Shown here: positions 13,652 through 17,470 of the stretch, piece after piece
Layout: each line of letters begins with the position of its first letter
Position numbering within the stretch: position 1 is the first letter of the stretch
Source: Pleurotus djamor
Taxonomy: Eukaryota; Basidiomycota; Agaricomycetes; Agaricales; Pleurotaceae
Length of the DNA: 17,470 nt
Direction: 5' to 3'
Assembly (NCBI GenBank): GCA_029747585.1
Contig: JAPEVF010000930.1
Span: forward strand, 1-17,470
The notes under the pieces: generated by a model
Seen by the model: only the letters and a program-made list of their open reading frames with translations
Database searches by the model: none
What the model was told of the DNA's origin: nothing
Made by a program: the position numbers and the translations under genes

Positions 13652-14254
13652 ATGTTTAGTACTCAATCCAAGCCATCAGCTTCGTTTATCTCAGGCTCTC
13701 ACCACAACACAAGCATGCACACCCTCCAAGATAACCAATTCTCCTTGAAATACATTCCAAGCCACCTTTTGTTGCACAACTCATTATTCAGACGAGGCGA
13801 ATTCTACACCTACAATGTAGCAAAGACACCTGCATCACCCCTGGAATTGTGCCTACAGGGACTCATCGTGTTCTTCCGATCGTCTGGAATCACCCTGAAC
13901 ACCTCATCTGAACACCGTATTAATACCGCTGCCATCACTATTCCAACGTCCCTTAGCGGGGAAAACGGAATACAACCAACATCAACTCAGCAATTTAACC
14001 GACACCACACAGCTCATCATCCGCTGCATGGCATAGGATCACCGATTGGCATCATCCACGTGTTTGGCAGGCTTGCCCACGTGGTATGGATTTTTCAAAG
14101 CTCCAAAGCACCTGGAGTATACCAACTAGTTGGAATTTGGATGCCAATGGAACAAGTCCAGCTCCATCACTCAGTTTTGCAAGACTTGCAGAACGAGATT
14201 GCTACAGAATACAAAGTCGAAGCACCTCACCCAAGTCTTCCACAGTGGAATTGA
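13652..14254 (+). CDS. Accessory ORF E, SH3-like motif protein
   Basis: 200 aa from the ATG at 13652. The frame is open upstream to 13526, but that part overlaps ORF D and reads unlike protein, so the later start is chosen. Residues 1-125 are Ser/Thr/His-rich and probably loosely folded. The core at 125-172 has GIGSPIGIIHV, then VVWIFQS and YQLVGIWMPMEQV with W163. It ends in TGA 91 bp before the second LTR and is the last gene of the element. The G-x-G-S-x2-G-I-I match to ORF C is the clearest link. No envelope-like features are seen. The function is unknown. Confidence 0.65.
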   Translation: MFSTQSKPSASFISGSHHNTSMHTLQDNQFSLKYIPSHLLLHNSLFRRGEFYTYNVAKTPASPLELCLQGLIVFFRSSGITLNTSSEHRINTAAITIPTSLSGENGIQPTSTQQFNRHHTAHHPLHGIGSPIGIIHVFGRLAHVVWIFQSSKAPGVYQLVGIWMPMEQVQLHHSVLQDLQNEIATEYKVEAPHPSLPQWN

Positions 14255-14308
14255 CAGTAAGGCATAATTTTCAGGACATCAATGTCATATTTACCTACCT
14301 CCCCAGCA

Positions 14309-14326
14309 CTGACCGGGGGCGGTCAG
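14309..14326 (+). repeat. Hairpin CTGACC-GGGGGC-GGTCAG before the 3' LTR
   Basis: Perfect 6-base arms enclose a G-rich loop, 19 nt upstream of the LTR edge. No ordinary uninterrupted polypurine tract lies directly before the LTR (the last bases are TTTTTCTTCCGCGCGGA), so this G-run is the best candidate for the plus-strand priming region. Confidence 0.6.
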
Positions 14327-14345
14327 AATTTTTCTTCCGCGCGGA

Positions 14346-15756
14346 TGTCATACCCCAAAATTGAATCTTGGGATATGAACATGAATTTGTATATTTTCTA
14401 TTTCTTTTATGCATTCCTCTACCTCTGTCACCCCACCTATTTTTCCTACTACCACACTTCAGGACTCTACCTAATCAGCCGTACCACTTTTCTCTTAGCT
14501 AGTAAAGTCTATTCTGTCTTGATCCACTTAGTCTATAGTCTCATTTAATTATTTACTGTTTCCTGGCTACTTGAATTTTCTCTACTCTTTTCTTTTCATC
14601 TTCTCCATTCACAAAGTAGTTGCACCAAGTTACAATCTCCTATTCTACTCCTCCTATATCCTGGGAAGACCCGGCCACTTGGTTTTCTCATGAAACACGC
14701 TGCAGAAGACAAGGCAGCGCAACATGAAACACAAGAGTCAAGCAATGCAGTGCTTAGAGCCAGACTCAAATGCCCGGACTTGTTATTGACAAGTTATGAC
14801 TCTAGCACTCAAGGCCAGACTCTCTGAAACACTAGTCTACAGGCTGGACTAGTACACTGAGGCAGTGAACTTCTGGGCTACTCTACTCCAGGCTGGAATA
14901 GAGCCAGAATGTTCTGAGGAGGACTATAGACATAGCCTAGTTGTAAACACTACTTGTGATTGGCTGGTTTCTGTCAAACAGAACCACGTAGATACAAACA
15001 CCTGTATCCTATATAAGCTGGAGGTTTCAGTCTCCATAATACAAGTCTCCCTCCCCTTNGGAAAGTCTCCCCCCCTTGGAAAAGTCTNCCCCCCCTTGGA
15101 AAAGTCTCCCTTGGAAATCCCAAGTTTACACACAGTTATTTTAGCAAGGAACAGTTCAAGAGTGACTGTAGTCCTTGGAATACTGTTGGAGCTTCCTCAG
15201 TAACCGTTACTGAGTAATTCTGAAGTCGTGCCACAGTCTATTCTCGCAAGGAGCAGTTCAAGAGTAACTGTAAGCCTTGGAATACTGTTGGACCTCCGTC
15301 TGTTTGTTTCAAGTCCAATTCAAGTCTCTGTCTGTTATACCTCGGACGGGTAACAGATATACGTACGTATCTCAGTCTGACCTATACAGCTAGGTCTATT
15401 CTTTCACCACTGTTCCTCAAGCAAGTGTGCCTCAAGGCCATTTCACCTCAAGCTACCTCAAGTCAAGGAAAGGAAAGCTATTCATACAAGGTACGTTTTC
15501 ACTAAGTATCTTGTCTACTGACCTATTCTCGGTCGTCAACTACATTAAAGACTACATTTCCTCAAAGTCAAGTCAAGAGGAACACTCACACCACCACCAC
15601 CACCACCTTGATTGCAAAACACGATATATATTCTCTACAAGAGAAGGGAGTAGTTTGTTGAGCCACTTATCAACGAACAACCAGGCATATATCGATCTAC
15701 GGAAAGATCCATTGACCCTGGGCTTTCTGGTTAAACACCGGATTGCGTGATACGAT
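14346..15756 (+). repeat. LTR, copy 2 (shared middle LTR)
   Basis: This repeats 2328-3742 with net 4 bp fewer. Counted by eye, the first ~490 bp differ by 9 substitutions and 4 indels (one of 6 bp). The remaining ~900 bp, excluding the C-rich repeat, show about 4 substitutions. The right edge is inferred from the primer-binding site at 15757. Confidence 0.87.
15010..15017 (+). promoter_or_regulatory. LTR TATA box, copy 2
   Basis: TATATAAG, identical in sequence and setting to that at 2997-3004. It would drive transcription of the second unit. Confidence 0.7.
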
Positions 15757-15774
15757 TGGAGCCCACCGCGAGGG
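15757..15774 (+). promoter_or_regulatory. Candidate primer-binding site, copy 2
   Basis: Identical to the 18-nt site at 3743-3760, at the same distance from gag. Its perfect preservation is consistent with function, but the two copies are young overall. Confidence 0.55.
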
Positions 15775-15901
15775 GATAAGTTTTGGAAACCTTACCAAAC
15801 TCATCCCACTTTCATATCATTCAACTTTTGCAATCACCACTACATTTATCGTCATCACCAACCTTCTCATCGCACGCTAGTCACCATCCTACTATCCGAC
15901 A

Positions 15902-17470
15902 ATGTCATTTTCACCAGAGCACCCACATGCTCAATCCCAACAGTTCATTATGCCTGGAGCTAATACAGCTAGGGATCCACCTCCCCATGTACCCTCCAGC
16001 ACTGCTAGTTTCTCCAACATTGAGACAAGACCTTCCTCATCTTCAGGAAGAACAGAGACACTAGACCACTATTCCCGCCGCACACCTGATATGATGCCAG
16101 GACCAGGAGAAAAGTCTGCTCCGCCCAAGTTCAAAGGAAGTCATGAACAAGTCAAGCGATTCATCAAACGTTTCAACCGACTCAGCAAGACATACAATCT
16201 CATAGATCCTCAAGAGAAATGTGAGAGAGTTGTTGACTACTGCAGCCGCAGTGTAACAAAGTTGATTGAAGCACTCCCTGGTTATCAAGAAGGTGATTGG
16301 GACAAGCTAGAAAGCCAAATTTTAGACTACTATGATGCTGCACTTCAAGACACCAGGTATATTCTCCAGAACCTCACTTCCCTGGTAAGTAAATGGAAGC
16401 ACAGAGAGCTTGAGACCCTCAGCCACTGGAAGAGGTATCAACGCAAGTTTATCACTATTTCAGGATGGTTACTCAAGCGGAAGAAGATATCCGAAGAGCA
16501 GCAATCTGCATATTTCTGGCAAGGCATCAACAAGCAAACCAAGAAGGATATTGAGTGGAGAATCAAGGCACTCAATCCCAAGCTTACCACCAGAGACATC
16601 TACCCCATGGACGATATCAAGAAAGCTGCAGCTGACCTGTTTGAAAGAGATAGAGCAGAATACGACCTTGCTCAATCTGATTCTGATATGCCAGAGTGGG
16701 CAAACACAGACTCAGACTCTGAAAGTGATTCAGACAGTGAATCTGACAGTGAGTATGACCACAAGAAGAAGTCCAAGCATTCCAGGCACAAGTCTGACTC
16801 CAAGGACAGGAAGAAGAAGAAGCCTACCAAGAGGCGAAGCTATGATTCAGACACCTCTGACTCTGATTCCGACTCTGACTCTGAACCTGAGACAGAGAAG
16901 TGGCGCAAGTCCAAGCACAAGCACAAGACCTCAAGTTCCCCAAAGCGAGACTCTCCAGCAAAGAAGGAGAAAGTCAAGGTTGAGAAAGAAGTGGAGCAGC
17001 TGATCAAGCAAATGTCTAATCTGTCCACCAATGATCCCAAGAACAAGGGCATCTTTGCAGCAGCATACTACCGTGCAATCAAGCTTGATCCATCAGTTGC
17101 ATCCATTATTGACACTCCCTCAGCATGGTACACAGCAGGACATACTCAAGCAAGTAGGAGTTCACCTCCTAGTATGACCAGAGCTAATTCCAGATCTCTC
17201 CAAAGTCAGTCACCCAGCTTTGTATCTCCAGTCAACCGCACTCCTCTTGGTGGAGGCAGGCCCAGTAGTGAAATGGTCTGCTATGGATGCCAGAAGGGAG
17301 GACATGGACTGAGAGAATGTCCTGAACTCAACCAGTTGATTCAGCAAGGATACCTCCATCAGAATGAATTTGGAAAGATTGTATTCCCTGATGGAACCAC
17401 TGTCCGACGTCAATTTGGAGAGTCCATTGTTGAAGCTGCACGAAGGAAGGGTTCTTCTTCCTTTATTCAG
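15902..17470 (+). CDS. gag: ORF1 (Gag), copy 2, partial at window end
   Basis: 523 codons in an unbroken frame, with no stop before the window ends, covering the Gag region, the charged Ser/Asp/Lys stretch and the CCHC knuckle. Compared with copy 1 there is a precise loss of one Tyr codon (TAT at 4791-4793) in the charged stretch and about five substitutions. Two of these change the protein (Arg to Trp near 16901, Arg to His near 17358); the others are silent. The two N positions of copy 1 read A and T here. The protease and later parts are outside the window. Confidence 0.93.
   Translation, partial: MSFSPEHPHAQSQQFIMPGANTARDPPPHVPSSTASFSNIETRPSSSSGRTETLDHYSRRTPDMMPGPGEKSAPPKFKGSHEQVKRFIKRFNRLSKTYNLIDPQEKCERVVDYCSRSVTKLIEALPGYQEGDWDKLESQILDYYDAALQDTRYILQNLTSLVSKWKHRELETLSHWKRYQRKFITISGWLLKRKKISEEQQSAYFWQGINKQTKKDIEWRIKALNPKLTTRDIYPMDDIKKAAADLFERDRAEYDLAQSDSDMPEWANTDSDSESDSDSESDSEYDHKKKSKHSRHKSDSKDRKKKKPTKRRSYDSDTSDSDSDSDSEPETEKWRKSKHKHKTSSSPKRDSPAKKEKVKVEKEVEQLIKQMSNLSTNDPKNKGIFAAAYYRAIKLDPSVASIIDTPSAWYTAGHTQASRSSPPSMTRANSRSLQSQSPSFVSPVNRTPLGGGRPSSEMVCYGCQKGGHGLRECPELNQLIQQGYLHQNEFGKIVFPDGTTVRRQFGESIVEAARRKGSSSFIQ

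Larger units (their letters stand above)
2328..15756 (+). mobile_element. Large Ty3/Gypsy LTR retrotransposon, copy 1 (LTR-internal-LTR)
   Basis: Two direct repeats of about 1.4 kb (from 2328 and from 14346) bracket an internal region of about 10.6 kb. The internal part holds a primer-binding site, Gag-protease, Pol in the order RT-RNase H-integrase (the Ty3/Gypsy order) and five extra ORFs. All coding frames are on the plus strand and none is visibly broken, so the copy may be intact. At about 13.4 kb it is far larger than the 5-7 kb usual for fungal Gypsy elements. No chromodomain is visible after the integrase GPF motif. The 3' LTR is shared with a second internal region, so no target-site duplication can be read. 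Confidence 0.93.
14346..17470 (+). mobile_element. Ty3/Gypsy element, copy 2 (5' part, cut by window end)
   Basis: The second LTR is followed, not by host DNA, but by another primer-binding site, leader and gag with about 99% or more identity to copy 1. This gives a head-to-tail array in which 14346-15756 is both the 3' LTR of the first unit and the 5' LTR of the second. Pol and the rest of copy 2 lie beyond the window. Confidence 0.9.

Noticed and set aside
11721..14254. Envelope-like (retrovirus-type) identity for the accessory ORFs
   Set aside because: No signal peptide, no clear transmembrane anchor, no Cys-rich ectodomain or furin-type site; the hydrophobic stretches are short and interrupted.

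Overview
The window looks like nuclear DNA of a filamentous fungus, most likely a basidiomycete. The basis is an F-box/leucine-rich-repeat-style protein typical of Agaricomycetes and short introns of 51-60 nt with GTACGT/GTATGG donors, CTAAC/CTAAT branch points and TAG acceptors. A very large Ty3/Gypsy-type LTR retrotransposon fills most of the window. Eight scattered N bases show local assembly uncertainty.

Layout. 1-951: flank with no gene I can support, apart from a short 9-bp tandem repeat. 952-2174, minus strand: a host F-box gene with one 56-nt intron, complete. 2328-~3742: first LTR (about 1.4 kb), whose edge lies about 150 bp upstream of the F-box start codon. 3743-14345: internal region of the element, with an 18-nt candidate primer-binding site; ORF1 (Gag, CCHC knuckle, aspartic protease, then an unusual membrane-like segment); ORF2 (reverse transcriptase, RNase H, integrase with GPF module) in the +1 frame with a 377-nt overlap; and a 3.3-kb cassette of five further plus-strand ORFs. 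14346-~15756: second LTR. 15757-17470: a second primer-binding site and gag that run off the end of the window. The arrangement is therefore LTR-internal-LTR-internal, a head-to-tail array sharing the middle LTR.

The most interesting part is the cassette at 10962-14254. By eye, all five small proteins share a C-terminal pattern, G-x-G-x3-G-[IV]-[IV] ... [VI]-x-[FL] ... Y-x2-[LF]-W-[VM]-x4-[LV], which suggests a duplicated SH3-like beta barrel. The two 212-216 aa proteins appear to be paralogues along their whole length, and the first and fourth resemble each other most. None looks like an envelope protein. The first has a well-formed 51-nt intron ending 5 nt before an internal ATG, and the LTR leader carries a strong splice donor, so complex splicing is possible.

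How the parts would work together: the LTR promoter (TATATAAG) drives a genomic RNA. Gag-protease and Pol are made by +1 frameshifting, reinitiation or splicing. A tRNA with U73 primes reverse transcription. The accessory proteins have no function I can assign.
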